DNA of 64,000 bases from Ruminococcus sp. Its GTDB lineage: Bacteria; Bacillota; Clostridia; Oscillospirales; Ruminococcaceae. Every line of letters starts with the position of its first letter. Position 1 is the stretch's first letter. The DNA is taken from the NCBI RefSeq assembly GCF_017549005.1, contig NZ_JAFYYT010000003.1, forward strand, positions 62,001 to 126,000, written 5' to 3'. Made by a program: the position numbers and the translations under genes. This document shows, piece by piece, positions 42,655 through 54,550 of the stretch. Below the pieces are notes generated by a model. The model ran no database searches, had not been told where the DNA came from, and saw only the letters and a list, made by a program, of their open reading frames with translations.

Positions 42655-43596
42655 CTAAGCCATGAGCATTTCTCTCCAGTAGTCAAGGGTATCCTCAATG
42701 GTCTGTTCCATGCTTATACCGGCACTCCAGCCCGTATCTGCCAGGATACGCGAAACGTCGGGCTCTATTATGGGGATATCAGAGGCTCTCATGCGGCTTG
42801 GATCCTGCCTTACTTCTATGGACTTCTTCGCCATAGAAAGCGCCGTTTCCAGTATGAAGCTTATTGCCACAGCCTTTCCTCTGCCGATATTGTATACTGT
42901 TCCGCTCCTGCCCTTTTCACCGAGGAGCCTGTAGGCTCTGACAACGTCGCGGACGTCGGTGAAATCGCGCTTTGCGGAGAGATTCCCCACGCTGATGACG
43001 GGCTCGCGTAAGCCCTTTTCTATCTCCGCTATCTGCTTGCAGAAGTCGGAAATAACGAATATCTCGCTCTGACGGGGGCCCGAATGGTTGAAAGCGCGCA
43101 CCATTACGATGTCCATTTTGTAGGCACGGGCATATATTTCGCCTATCATTCCCTGACAGGCTTTGGTTGCGGCGTAGATATTGCCGGGATTGAGGGGCTC
43201 CGACTCGGAAAGCGGACAGGCTCCCTCGCGGATATAGCCGTATTCCTCGCCCGAGCCTATGAGGAGCACTCTTGTGTCCTGTTTTTCGGCTTTACGCAGG
43301 GCTTCGAGGACGTTTATAGTTCCAACGATGTTTATTTCCGCTGTGAGCTGCGGCCGTTTCCATGAGACCGACACGGAGCTCTGAGCGGCAAGATGATAGA
43401 CCACATCGGGGACAGTTTCAGCGAGTATCTGCGCTATATCGTCCTTTTTCATGATATCCAGCCTGTGGATATGACATTCCTCTTTTATTTCTTCGTTCGG
43501 CAGACAGGTCGCGTGAACTTCCCAGCCTGCGGAGCTGAGCTCGCGGATAAGGTATCCGCCCACAAAGCCTGCCGCACCAATTATCAATGCTTTCAA
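42655..43596 (-). CDS. rmd: GDP-6-deoxy-D-mannose reductase
   Basis: 313 residues, extended short-chain reductase. Rossmann start ALIIGAAGFVGGYL, catalytic YxxxK as YAATK (about 142-146), and the family stretches RAFNHSGPRQ, SAKRDFTDVRDVVRAY and VRQDPSRMRASD match Rmd proteins. It reduces the 4-keto product of Gmd to GDP-D-rhamnose, and gmd is in the same operon. Start: TTG 43596 preceded by GGAGGG at seven bases; an ATG 15 bases upstream has no RBS and is part of it. The choice of rhamnose over fucose is from family resemblance. Confidence 0.85.
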   Translation of the reverse strand: MKALIIGAAGFVGGYLIRELSSAGWEVHATCLPNEEIKEECHIHRLDIMKKDDIAQILAETVPDVVYHLAAQSSVSVSWKRPQLTAEINIVGTINVLEALRKAEKQDTRVLLIGSGEEYGYIREGACPLSESEPLNPGNIYAATKACQGMIGEIYARAYKMDIVMVRAFNHSGPRQSEIFVISDFCKQIAEIEKGLREPVISVGNLSAKRDFTDVRDVVRAYRLLGEKGRSGTVYNIGRGKAVAISFILETALSMAKKSIEVRQDPSRMRASDIPIIEPDVSRILADTGWSAGISMEQTIEDTLDYWREMLMA

Positions 43597-43624
43597 GGGG
43601 CTGCCCTCCATTGCAAAAATCGTT

Positions 43625-44746
43625 CTATTTCAGTATATCGTAAAGCTGTTTCAGTATATTCTTCTCATTGAAGCTGCTCTGCACTCTTTCGGCGGCAGCT
43701 TTTCCGTATTTCTCGCGGAGCTCCCTGTTCTCTGCAAGGGTGTTTATCGCCTTTGCGAGAGCTTTCGGGTCTGAGGGCGGAACGGTGATGCCCGTTTTGC
43801 CGTTGAGACTTACGTAGGGGACTCCCGATCTGAGAGCCGTGTTTATTACGGGCTTGCCGTATATCATGGCTTCAAGCTGCACAATGCCGAAGGCTTCGCT
43901 GGTCGCTACCGACGGCAGCACGAATATATCGCAGTCGGCGTATGCCTGTTTCAGCTGTTCATCGGGGAGAAATCCGAGAAAATGGACTTTGTTCCCCATA
44001 TTCCGCGCAGAAACGAAGTGTCTGAGCTTGTCGCCAAGATCTCCCGTGCCTGCGATGAAAAGTTCGCAGCCTTTCACGGATTCAAAGGCTTTCAGCAGGA
44101 CTTCGACTCCTTTATAGTAGACGAGCCTGCCTGTGAAGAATACTTTCACGCTGCTTTTGTCGGAAGCCTTTTCCGTCAGGAAGGGTACGCGCTTCACGGA
44201 TAGGTAGTCCTCCTGGACTATCCCGTAGGGCAGAACCCTGCATTTGCTCCTGTATTCTGGGAGATAGAGGGAGTGCTTCACGTGTCCCTCCGTAGCTGTG
44301 AGGATAACGTCCGCTCTTTTCAGCAGATAGCGCATGAAAGGCTTGTAGAAGAGCATGAGCTTCTTCTGTCTGACGATATCGCTGTGCCACGAAACTACAA
44401 CTTTTCCCTTGAAGCCCGAGAGCATGAGAGCTGCGTCGGCAAGGGGGAATGGTACGTGTATGTGGACTACGTCGGCTTTTTTAGCCATTTTCCGCATATA
44501 AGCGAAGAAAGAAACGGATATCGGACATTTGAAATACGTGCCGAAGCTTCCTGCACGGGTTATGTCGACTCCGCATATCTTCTCGCGGATAGTCCTGCCC
44601 CGTCCGTCGCGGCAGACGAGAGTTTTTACGCTTACGCCGTCAAGCCTGCCGAGCTCCTCGGAATACTGCCGTATGAGGGTCTCGATACCGCCGATATGCG
44701 GAAAATAAGCCTTGTTTACTTCAAGTATGTTAAGCTTTTTCTTCAT
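43625..44746 (-). CDS. GT4-family glycosyltransferase
   Basis: 373 residues, GT-B fold. Acceptor-binding PHIGGIETLI at about 16-25, donor part with FTGRLVYYKGVEVLLKAF and the E-x7-E element SEAFGIVQLEAM (about 277-288). Retaining enzyme using a nucleotide sugar, probably on a lipid-linked polysaccharide intermediate at the inner membrane face. ATG 44746 follows GGGAG and overlaps the stop of the preceding glycosyltransferase gene. Confidence 0.9.
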   Translation of the reverse strand: MKKKLNILEVNKAYFPHIGGIETLIRQYSEELGRLDGVSVKTLVCRDGRGRTIREKICGVDITRAGSFGTYFKCPISVSFFAYMRKMAKKADVVHIHVPFPLADAALMLSGFKGKVVVSWHSDIVRQKKLMLFYKPFMRYLLKRADVILTATEGHVKHSLYLPEYRSKCRVLPYGIVQEDYLSVKRVPFLTEKASDKSSVKVFFTGRLVYYKGVEVLLKAFESVKGCELFIAGTGDLGDKLRHFVSARNMGNKVHFLGFLPDEQLKQAYADCDIFVLPSVATSEAFGIVQLEAMIYGKPVINTALRSGVPYVSLNGKTGITVPPSDPKALAKAINTLAENRELREKYGKAAAERVQSSFNEKNILKQLYDILK

Positions 44747-45891
44747 TTTGCAAGCTCCCTGTACACGTCCATGAGCATTTCCGCCGAGCGTTTCCATGTG
44801 AAGCCCTGTGCGCGCTGAAGTCCCTTCCGGCTCAGTTCTCTGCGGAGCTCCTCGCTGCTGTAGAGTCTGTACATACCCGCGGCTATGCTCTTGGTATCAT
44901 AAGCGTCGCATATCACGGCGCAGTCGCCCGTTACCTCGGGGAGTGAAGCCTCGCCCGAAGCAAGTACGGGAACTCCGCAGGCCATAGCCTCGAGAGGCGG
45001 CATACCGAAGCCCTCGTAAAGGGACGGGAAAACGAACGCCAGCGCACCGCACATGAGGGGATTCATGTCCTCGGACGGTACGTATTTTGTGAAGATGATA
45101 TTTTCTGTCATGCCGAGCTTTTCAACGCGGCTGTATATTCCCTGGTCGAGCCAGCCCTTTCCGCCTGCAAGCACAAGCTTCGGAGAGCCCTCGCCGACTT
45201 TCTTGAAAAAGGCGGCGTATGCCGTGATAAGGCGTTCCAGGTTCTTTCGCGGCTCGATAGTACCCACGTAGAGGAAGTAATCTCCCTCTATTTCCAGCGA
45301 CTTCTTCACCTCGGGTATCCTTTCGGGCTCGGTGCAGGGGTGAAAGCGTTCCGTATCGACTCCGCAGGGAACGACGCGGATCCTGCTTTCATGCTGCGGA
45401 AAGTATCTGATTATCTCTTTTTTTGAAAATTCCGAATCGGTAACGATAAGGTCCGCACGCTTCATCGAGCGTTTCAGACCCATATCGAGCATATATTTCG
45501 TTCTTCCGCGTACCGTGCCGGGAAAGGACTTGTAGACCATATCGTGTACGGTCACGACCTTTTTTCCGTGGACAAAGGGCGGAACGATGTAGTTGAAAAA
45601 GTGGGTGATATCGGACTTCCTGCCGAAGAAAAATGAATAGGGAACGGGCAGGAAGGTGCTGACTGCACGGTATGCAAACCCCGAAAATCCCGAAGTATTG
45701 AGCTTTATGCGTTTGCCTGCGAATTTCTTCACACGCTTTACGCGCTCCTTGTCACCGCTTGTGAAAAAGCTGTATTCATAGCTGTTTTCGGGAAAAAGCT
45801 CCGCGAGAGTCTGAGTCTGTCCCAGCTCGCACCAGCCTATGCCCGTCATTTTTTCGCTGCATATGGGTACAGCGTCGAATGTTATCCTCAA
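44743..45891 (-). CDS. GT4-family glycosyltransferase (mannosyltransferase-like)
   Basis: 382 residues. Start codon TTG 45891, eight bases after GGTGGAG. N-terminal half with TVHDMVYKSFPG and DLIVTDSEFSKKEI; donor half with YVGTIEPRKNLERLI and the E-x7-E segment PSLYEGFGMPPLEAMACG. These are hallmarks of WbaZ/MtfB-like mannosyl- or rhamnosyltransferases, fitting the GDP-mannose and GDP-rhamnose made by the same operon. The exact linkage is unknown. Confidence 0.9.
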   Translation of the reverse strand: MRITFDAVPICSEKMTGIGWCELGQTQTLAELFPENSYEYSFFTSGDKERVKRVKKFAGKRIKLNTSGFSGFAYRAVSTFLPVPYSFFFGRKSDITHFFNYIVPPFVHGKKVVTVHDMVYKSFPGTVRGRTKYMLDMGLKRSMKRADLIVTDSEFSKKEIIRYFPQHESRIRVVPCGVDTERFHPCTEPERIPEVKKSLEIEGDYFLYVGTIEPRKNLERLITAYAAFFKKVGEGSPKLVLAGGKGWLDQGIYSRVEKLGMTENIIFTKYVPSEDMNPLMCGALAFVFPSLYEGFGMPPLEAMACGVPVLASGEASLPEVTGDCAVICDAYDTKSIAAGMYRLYSSEELRRELSRKGLQRAQGFTWKRSAEMLMDVYRELAK

Positions 45892-45918
45892 ATCAACTTC
45901 TCCACCTTTGATGTTCTT

Positions 45919-46182
45919 TTAGCGTATAAGATCTTCTATTTTTGCGGTAAGGTCTGCTATATAAGCGTCGGTGTCCCCGGTGTCAAATCCTGATGCACCG
46001 AAGAGACCGCCCTTTTCCTTACGCAATACGATCTGCTCTGTCTTTTTTAGTTCCGCATAAGCCTGTTCCCGCGGCATACCGTTTTCCAGAGCTAAAATGA
46101 GCGCATTGAGTGCGTCCAGTTTCATAATTACGTCGTTCTTTACATATCCGCCTTTTTTGGATCTGAGTACTTCAAAGCCCAT
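45919..46182 (-). CDS. Small hypothetical protein in the polysaccharide operon
   Basis: 87 residues, soluble, with a central amphipathic helix (KNDVIMKLDALNALILALENG) and a C-terminal helix (DAYIADLTAKIEDLI). The GGYVKNDVIMKLD stretch faintly recalls the N-terminal motif of DivIVA-type proteins, but the match is too short to assign. RBS GGGG(A) before the ATG. It lies between gmd and a glycosyltransferase gene, co-directional. Confidence 0.6.
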   Translation of the reverse strand: MGFEVLRSKKGGYVKNDVIMKLDALNALILALENGMPREQAYAELKKTEQIVLRKEKGGLFGASGFDTGDTDAYIADLTAKIEDLIR

Positions 46183-46209
46183 AGTTTTTCCCCTGTATAA
46201 GCTTTTATA

Positions 46210-48346
<2,137 letters not shown>

Positions 48347-48350
<4 letters not shown>

Positions 48351-49732
48351 TTTGTGTTTTCCTTCCTTTCGGTGTTCTTCGGCATGATAAGTGCTTCTGT
48401 TGTTTCAGCATTATTCTTTGGCGGGAAGAACATAGTCTTTAATGTCATGAGTATTATCTGAAGATCAAGGCGTATAGAGTAATTCTCGATATACATAAGA
48501 TCCATTTTCAGCTTGTCGTAAGGAGTGGTATCGTAAGCTCCCGTTACCTGTGCATAGCCCGTGAGACCTGCCTTGACTTTAAGGCGGAATCCGAACTCGG
48601 GCATTTCCTCCTCGTACTCCCTGGTGAGCTCCGGGCGTTCCGGACGGGGACCTACCACGGACATATCGCCCTTCAGTATGTTGAAAAGCTGGGGGAACTC
48701 GTCCACACGGAATTTCCTCAGTATCTTTCCGACGGGAGTTATGCGGTCGTCCTCTTCGGTGGCAAGACGGGGCTTGCCGTCCTTTTCAGCGTCAACTATC
48801 ATGCTGCGGAACTTGTACACGTAGAACTCCCTGCCATTGAGGGTAAGGCGCTTCTGCTTGTAAAGCACGGGGCCTCTGTCGTAGAGCTTTACCGCGATGG
48901 CAGATATGAGCATGAATGGAGCGGCAGGGATAAGCGCTATTACTGAGAAAAGTATGTCGAATGTGCGCTTTATGAGCTGCTGCTCGAAGTCGAGGCCGTA
49001 GTTCCGGCAGAGCATTAGAGGCGTATCGAACAGACGTATATCGTCTGCGCCTCTTATTATAATGTCCGATATCTTAGGCGCTATGTAAGCGCGCTTTGAG
49101 TGTGCAAAGCAGAATTTGAGGAAGTCGTTGCGCTGTTCCGCGGGAATATCGCAGACTATAGCGCCCTCATACTTCATTATGAGCTCCTTTACCTTTTCGG
49201 CAGGCTCGTTTATGCTGATAGACTCGCAAATCATATATTTGTCCACGCGCTGGCTCATTTTCAGGACCAGTGACGCCGCACGGTGGCTTCCGTAGATGAT
49301 GACCAGCTTTCGCGGCGGATAGATCATGAAGTACAGCTTTCCCGTGAGCAGCGTCCACAGTGCCAGTATGCCAAGATCTATGCAGGACATGATAACTATG
49401 GGCATGGCAGGCATGAAATGTCTGCCGATAAGACTTATCAGGAAGTAGGATACCGTATTCACGCACAGCATGGATATCATCTGAGCGTAGAACATATCGG
49501 TCTTTTTCAGGTAGCCCAGCTTGAGACCGCCGTAGGCTCTGAAAAAGAGCCATACTATCAGGCAGTAGATAGCGATGAGCACCCAGTTTCCTCGTCTGTA
49601 GTAGGGAAGTACTATCTGTTCGCTGTAATTCTTGTACCATACAAAGGCGAAAAGCCCTGTTATCATTGCGAGCAGCAGAACGCTTGAGATAAAGGTAACA
49701 AATCTTTTATACAGGTCTTTATTTTTATTCAT
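48347..49732 (-). CDS. Undecaprenyl-phosphate sugar-1-phosphate transferase
   Basis: 461 residues. Polyprenyl glycosylphosphotransferase: four to five N-terminal membrane helices, a central CoA-binding-like domain (about 140-260), one more membrane helix (near 283-305) and the C-terminal catalytic domain with KFRSM, DELPQLFNILKGDMSVVGPRPE and the end ENYSIRLDLQII. It loads the first sugar onto undecaprenyl phosphate and so starts the repeat unit. ATG 49732 lies close to AAAGGAT; the open frame upstream covers the promoter and leader. First gene of the locus. Confidence 0.92.
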
Positions 49733-49748
49733 ATCCTTTTCCGTTGCC

Positions 49749-49763
49749 GAGACGGATCGTCTC
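49749..49763 (-). promoter_or_regulatory. Leader hairpin of the polysaccharide operon
   Basis: GAGACG-GAT-CGTCTC, 6-bp arms, 17 bases before the first start codon; its 5' side follows AGAAGGAG. It could limit ribosome access or act as an attenuation element. Confidence 0.35.
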
Positions 49764-49822
49764 CTTCTGATTTGTATTTTTTTCTTTTTCTTTTGCCGTG
49801 CCGCAAATAACGACACAAAGTA

Positions 49823-49851
49823 ATTATAACAAATCGTAAGAGCTATGTCAA
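49823..49851 (-). promoter_or_regulatory. Promoter of the exopolysaccharide locus
   Basis: Consensus TTGACA (49846-49851), 17 bases, TATAAT (49823-49828) on the minus strand. A second TTGACA-like half lies in the overlapping palindrome TGTCAATATCAATTGACA (49846-49863), a possible operator. Confidence 0.85.
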
Positions 49852-49929
49852 TATCAATTGACATATTAGGCAAAAAATGGAAACCAATTATTGCGCTTTG
49901 CACAAAAAAGGAAATCGTCGGAACTCCTG

Positions 49930-50949
49930 TCAGTTCCCTGATATGATACAGTTCGGGTAGTAATGCCCGAGTATCTCGCGCCAGCTCTTTCCATCGGCAG
50001 CCATGGCGTTTGCTCCGTACTGGCTCATACCTACGCCGTGTCCGAAGCCTTTGGTGGTTATTTCGGCTTCATTGCCGCAGACGCTGACCTCGAAGCTTGC
50101 AGAGCGCAGCCCGAGGGCGTCCCGTATATCGCCGCCCGATACGGTCATATCGCCGACAGCGGCGGTCAGTACTGTTCCCGAGTCGGAAACGGTCAGCACC
50201 TTCAGCCATTCTTTCATATCGCCGCCCAGCTTTACATCGGGGAAAGCGGCTTCAAGGGCGGCCTTCAGCTCCTCACGGGAAAAGGCAGTCTTTTCGCGGA
50301 AATGTGGAGCCGTCATGTCCGAGCGGCTGTCCACCTCCACAAGGTAGTCCACGGGAGCTCCCCAGACGTTCTCGGCGCTTTCCGTATAGCCCCCTGACAT
50401 GGAGTGGAAAGCAGCAATGATAGGCGCGTTCTCATAGGTGATTATGTAGGGGAGCACATCGTCCACAGCCGCCGATATCTTGGCGTAGTTCTCCTCGAAT
50501 CTCTCCCCGAAGCACTCCTTTGCGCGTTCTTTTGTGAAATAGCCCTGGTATTTTGAAGTGTCGTTGGAGAAATCAGCTCCTTTCAGCTCTCCGTCGGGGG
50601 AGCTCTCCGCGCTTATTCGGCGGCGTTCTGCGTAGGTGTGGGCGGCGACTGCCTGTGCTTTCAGGGCTTCTATGCCGAAATTCGCAGGCATTTCCGCGCA
50701 GACAGCTCCGATTACGTAATCGCGGACAGGAACTTCCAGGACTTTTCCGCTTACGATGTCGAGGACCTTGTAGGGCTCGGCTGAAAAGACGGGCTGTTTG
50801 TCCGCTTTTTCGGGGGCGGTGGTGTATTCTTCGGTCTGTTCCGCGTCTTCGGCGGAGCTGTCGGTCTTTCCCGATATACAGGCAGGTACCGCGGGTATCA
50901 TCACAACGGAAAGAATGAGCAGCAGAACTGCTGCGGCGTGTTTTTTCAT
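49930..50949 (-). CDS. spoIID: SpoIID/LytB-domain protein
   Basis: 339 residues. N-terminal signal or anchor (about 4-24) and a Glu/Thr-rich spacer, then the SpoIID domain: VPVRDYVIGAVCAEMP with the catalytic Glu of the lytic transglycosylase, EALKAQAVAAHTYA, HSMSGGYTESAENVWG, and the ending GFGHGVGMSQYGAN. In Bacillus it cuts septal peptidoglycan during engulfment with SpoIIP and SpoIIM. Some relatives act outside sporulation, so the role here is not certain. RBS AAGGAG. Confidence 0.9.
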   Translation of the reverse strand: MKKHAAAVLLLILSVVMIPAVPACISGKTDSSAEDAEQTEEYTTAPEKADKQPVFSAEPYKVLDIVSGKVLEVPVRDYVIGAVCAEMPANFGIEALKAQAVAAHTYAERRRISAESSPDGELKGADFSNDTSKYQGYFTKERAKECFGERFEENYAKISAAVDDVLPYIITYENAPIIAAFHSMSGGYTESAENVWGAPVDYLVEVDSRSDMTAPHFREKTAFSREELKAALEAAFPDVKLGGDMKEWLKVLTVSDSGTVLTAAVGDMTVSGGDIRDALGLRSASFEVSVCGNEAEITTKGFGHGVGMSQYGANAMAADGKSWREILGHYYPNCIISGN

Positions 50950-50986
50950 AGCGTTACTCCTTGTCTTTTTTATTTTTTATGGCTGG

Positions 50987-51021
50987 GAACCTAGTTCCCG
51001 GTTCTCAGCTCTTAGCTCTGA
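50987..51021. repeat. Array of five 7-mers (GTTCTCA-like)
   Basis: GAACCTA, GTTCCCG, GTTCTCA, GCTCTTA and GCTCTGA in 7-nt register between spoIID and the citrate synthase promoter. Confidence 0.5.
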
Positions 51022-51034
51022 TAAGAAATAATGT

Positions 51035-51063
51035 TTGACATTAAATAAGAAATGGTGTATAAT
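51035..51063 (+). promoter_or_regulatory. Promoter of citrate synthase
   Basis: Consensus TTGACA (51035-51040), 17 bases, TATAAT (51058-51063). The start codon at 51097 gives a short leader of about 27 bases. Confidence 0.92.
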
Positions 51064-51096
51064 TAATAATGAATATGTTTTAGGAGAGTGATCAGG

Positions 51097-52455
51097 ATGC
51101 CGTCATTTATTTCGGGCGCCAATATTACAGATTTATGCAGCAAGCTTGCTGATAATTCCGCTATAGATCCAAAGCTTTATGAAAAATATCATGTCAAGAG
51201 AGGACTCCGCAACAGCGACGGTACAGGCGTAATGGCTGGTATCACAAATATATGCAACGTTCACGGCTATGTTATGAACGAGGGAGAAAGAGAACCTATA
51301 CCCGGACAGCTCATATACAGAGGCTATAATGTCAACGACCTCGTTGAGAACGTTGAAAAGGACGACCGCTTCGGCTATGAGGAAACAGCTTTCCTTCTGC
51401 TCTTCGGTCATCTGCCGAACGAAAAGGAGCTCAAGACTTTCAGCTCCTATATATCCGTCAAGAGAGACCTCCCCAACGGTTTCGTTGAGGATATGATACT
51501 CAAGGCTCCGTCGAAGAATATCATGAACAAGCTGGCACGTTCCGTGCTGGCGCTGTATTCCTACGATGACGAGTGCGAGAACAAGGGACTCGAAAACGAG
51601 ATGCGTACTGCGGTGAGCCTTATCGCAAAAATGCCTGTCATCATGGCTAACGCTTATCAGGTAAAGCGCAGGGTATTCGACAATCAGAGCATGATAATGC
51701 ACCCCATAAACTATGAGGAAAACACGGCTCAGTGCATACTTTCACTGCTCCGTCCCGACAGAAAATACACAAAGGAAGAGGCGCAGATGCTCGACCGTCT
51801 CCTGATGTTACAGGCTGAGCACGGCGGCGGTAACAACTCCACATTCACCTGCCGCGTCCTCACATCTTCGGGTACAGACCCGTATTCCGCTTATTCATCG
51901 GCTATATGCTCCCTCAAGGGACCCCGTCACGGCGGCGCCAATCTCCAGGTCATCAATATGCTCGACAACTTCAAGGCGAACATCAGGAACTGGGAGGACG
52001 AGGGCGAAGTCGCTGATTATCTGCGAAAGACCATACTCAAGGAGACAAACGACCATTCGGGTCTTATCTACGGTATGGGCCACGCTGTATACACTATCTC
52101 CGATCCCCGTGCGATGATACTCAAGAAGAAAGCTTTCGAGCTCGCAAAGGGCAAGGAGATTGAGGCGGAGTTCCGCCTTCTCGAGACTATCGAGCGCCTT
52201 ACTCCCGAAGTGTTCAGGGAAATGAAGGGCAGCACAAAGGTGATGTGCGCAAATGTCGATATGTATTCGGGACTTGTTTACAGAATGCTCGGTATCCCCG
52301 ACGAACTGTTCACTCCGCTGTTCGCTATCGCACGTATGGCAGGCTGGGCTGCACATCGTATGGAGGAGATACTCACTGGCGGAAGGATAATCCGTCCTGC
52401 ATACAAGGCTATCGCAAAGGAAAAGGAATACATAAAGCTCTCGGAGCGCGAATGA
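51097..52455 (+). CDS. gltA: Citrate synthase
   Basis: 452 residues. It joins oxaloacetate and acetyl-CoA to citrate, in an anaerobe mainly to feed 2-oxoglutarate and glutamate synthesis. Active-site parts are MLQAEHGGGNNSTF (His), GPRHGGANLQVI (His) and GMGHAVYTISDPRA. Start: ATG 51097, ten bases after AGGAG; a GTG nine bases earlier touches the RBS. The N-terminal extension fits the longer clostridial type. A lipoprotein gene follows after 11 bases. Confidence 0.95.
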   Translation: MPSFISGANITDLCSKLADNSAIDPKLYEKYHVKRGLRNSDGTGVMAGITNICNVHGYVMNEGEREPIPGQLIYRGYNVNDLVENVEKDDRFGYEETAFLLLFGHLPNEKELKTFSSYISVKRDLPNGFVEDMILKAPSKNIMNKLARSVLALYSYDDECENKGLENEMRTAVSLIAKMPVIMANAYQVKRRVFDNQSMIMHPINYEENTAQCILSLLRPDRKYTKEEAQMLDRLLMLQAEHGGGNNSTFTCRVLTSSGTDPYSAYSSAICSLKGPRHGGANLQVINMLDNFKANIRNWEDEGEVADYLRKTILKETNDHSGLIYGMGHAVYTISDPRAMILKKKAFELAKGKEIEAEFRLLETIERLTPEVFREMKGSTKVMCANVDMYSGLVYRMLGIPDELFTPLFAIARMAGWAAHRMEEILTGGRIIRPAYKAIAKEKEYIKLSERE

Positions 52456-52466
52456 ATCTCTGATCT

Positions 52467-53786
52467 ATGAAGATAATGTCATTTATCGCAGCAGCCCTCT
52501 TTACGGGGGCTGCACTTACGGGCTGCACCTTTGGCGCGAGTATAGATACTCTGATGGCTCCGCCGAAGCTCAGTGCAGAGCAGGAACAGATATACGACGC
52601 CCTGACGCTGGCAGAGGGTACGGCGATAAGCCTTAAATACCCGAAATCCGGCAAATACCTGTCGGCTTTCATCATCGAGGATATCGACGGCGACGGCGGC
52701 GACGAGGCTCTCGTTTTCTATGAGAGGAATAACCATGCTCCCGATGAGAACGCCCTGCGTATAAACGTCCTCGACATGAAGGAGGACAGGTGGACGTCGG
52801 TCCACGACCTCGCGGCTGTGGGCAGCGAGATAGAAGAGGTCATGATATCGAAGCTCGGCTCGAATAACCGCATGAACCTCATTGTCGGAACGAGTATCAT
52901 AAACCGCTCCGAGAAGAATGTAACCATATATATCTATTCCGACGGAAAGCTGCAGGAGACCGAGTTCTCGCTGCCGTATTCGTTCATGGACGTAAAGGAC
53001 GTTGACGCTGACAGCGAATATGAGCTCCTGAAGTTCACAAAGGCTTCAAACGGCGACCCTGCCCTTGCAGAGTCGTATAAGCTCGACAGGAACGGTATGT
53101 ACCACAGGTCAAAGCTGGAACTGGGCGACAATATCAGCGAGTTTGACATAAGCTACGGAAAGCTCCCCAACGGAAGCCTCGGAATGTACATCGACGAAGC
53201 CTCGGGAACAGGCTCTATCCGCTCGGACGTGCTGTATATGAACGGCAAGACCCTTGCGGCGGCTTTTGACGACCCCGAGGAGACGGAGGGTACTGAAAGA
53301 CCTGCGGGCTGCGGCTCCTTCGACGTTGATTCGGACGGAAGCCTTGAAATCCCCGTACAGATAACAGCTCCCGGCTATGAAACGGCAGTGGAGGGCGAAC
53401 AGCTCAAGCTTACCGAGTGGAAAAAGCTGGATAACGGCATGAAGCTGAAAAAGCGCTATACCTCATATTACAGCCTCAATGACGGCTATATTTTCATATT
53501 CCCCGAAAAATGGGTGGGAAATGTTACTGTAAAGCGCGATACCGTCAATGACGAGATAGTTTTCTGCAAATACAAGGACGGGAATATGGGGCGCGAGCTC
53601 CTCAAGATATTCTGCGCGGAGGACGTTCCCTCACGCGAGGACAGGATATCGGGAGGATATATGCTCATGCGTACAAAGGGCGATTCGGCGTACCTTGCAC
53701 TTATCCCAGACAATCCTGACACCGAGGGCGACGGGCTTTCCATAACACAGGGCGAAGCCGCTGTATGCTTCAAGGTGAGAGACTGA
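52467..53786 (+). CDS. Putative lipoprotein with FG-GAP-like start, unknown function
   Basis: 439 residues. Lipobox LTGC at about residue 20 predicts a lipid anchor outside the membrane. Near residue 70 the stretch IEDIDGDGGDEALVFY resembles an FG-GAP/VCBS calcium blade, and further Asp-rich turns (DVDADSEYELL, FDVDSDGSLEIPV) suggest a beta-propeller-like domain. The C-terminal ~120 residues are different (YIFIFPEKWVGNVTV). It lacks a strong RBS, so it may rely on gltA translation. A two-component system follows 60 bases downstream. Confidence 0.72.
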   Translation: MKIMSFIAAALFTGAALTGCTFGASIDTLMAPPKLSAEQEQIYDALTLAEGTAISLKYPKSGKYLSAFIIEDIDGDGGDEALVFYERNNHAPDENALRINVLDMKEDRWTSVHDLAAVGSEIEEVMISKLGSNNRMNLIVGTSIINRSEKNVTIYIYSDGKLQETEFSLPYSFMDVKDVDADSEYELLKFTKASNGDPALAESYKLDRNGMYHRSKLELGDNISEFDISYGKLPNGSLGMYIDEASGTGSIRSDVLYMNGKTLAAAFDDPEETEGTERPAGCGSFDVDSDGSLEIPVQITAPGYETAVEGEQLKLTEWKKLDNGMKLKKRYTSYYSLNDGYIFIFPEKWVGNVTVKRDTVNDEIVFCKYKDGNMGRELLKIFCAEDVPSREDRISGGYMLMRTKGDSAYLALIPDNPDTEGDGLSITQGEAAVCFKVRD

Positions 53787-53848
53787 CGATACACAGCTTT
53801 ACTGCTGAGAAATAACACATATCCAAACACAAAGGAGTGATACTCTAT

Positions 53849-54550
53849 ATGAAACGTATACTTATATGCGAGGACGAGGATACTATCCGCGAATTTGTTG
53901 TCATAAACCTCAAGCGCGCAGGCTACGAGGTAGTCGATGTCAACTGCGGCGAGGACGCTCTCAAGACCTTTGAGGCGGAGCACGGCAGGTTCGAGGTCGT
54001 TCTGCTGGATATAATGATGCCGGGAATAGACGGCTTCACGGTATGCAAGAAGATACGCGAAAAAAGCTCTACTATAGGCATAATCATGCTCACTGCAAGG
54101 ACTCAGGAAATGGATAAGGTTAGCGGTCTTATGATAGGCGCCGACGACTATATAACAAAGCCCTTTTCGCCCTCCGAGCTTACTGCCCGTGTTGACGCCA
54201 TATACAGGCGTGTGTGCATGAGCTCAATAAAGAACGAGAAGCAGTCCGTAATAGAGAGCGGTCCTTTCGTGCTAAACCTCAAGAGCCGCACAGTCACCAA
54301 GAACGGCGAGCCGATTGAGCTCACACAGGTAGAGTATCAGATACTCGAATTCTTCATGAACAACAAGAACACTGCCCTCGACCGTGCAAGCATCCTCAAC
54401 CATATCTGGGGCGAGAGCTATTACGGCGACGACAAGATAGTAGACGTAAATATCAGGCGTATACGTATGAAAATAGAGGAAGAGCCTTCAAACCCCAGGT
54501 ACATCATTACCATATGGGGCTACGGCTATAAATGGAATGATGTTCAGTAA
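53849..54550 (+). CDS. OmpR/PhoB-family response regulator
   Basis: 233 residues. Receiver domain 1-118 with acidic pocket EDED (8-11), phospho-acceptor Asp54 in LLDIMMPG, and Lys in DYITKPF; C-terminal winged helix (about 135-231) with NTALDRASILNHIWGESYYGDDKIVDV (core ILNHIWG) and YIITIWGYGYKW. ATG 53849 follows AAAGGAG; a GTG upstream is inside the RBS. Its stop overlaps the kinase gene by one base. Likely a ResD/WalR-like envelope or stress regulator; the signal is unknown. Confidence 0.95.
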   Translation: MKRILICEDEDTIREFVVINLKRAGYEVVDVNCGEDALKTFEAEHGRFEVVLLDIMMPGIDGFTVCKKIREKSSTIGIIMLTARTQEMDKVSGLMIGADDYITKPFSPSELTARVDAIYRRVCMSSIKNEKQSVIESGPFVLNLKSRTVTKNGEPIELTQVEYQILEFFMNNKNTALDRASILNHIWGESYYGDDKIVDVNIRRIRMKIEEEPSNPRYIITIWGYGYKWNDVQ

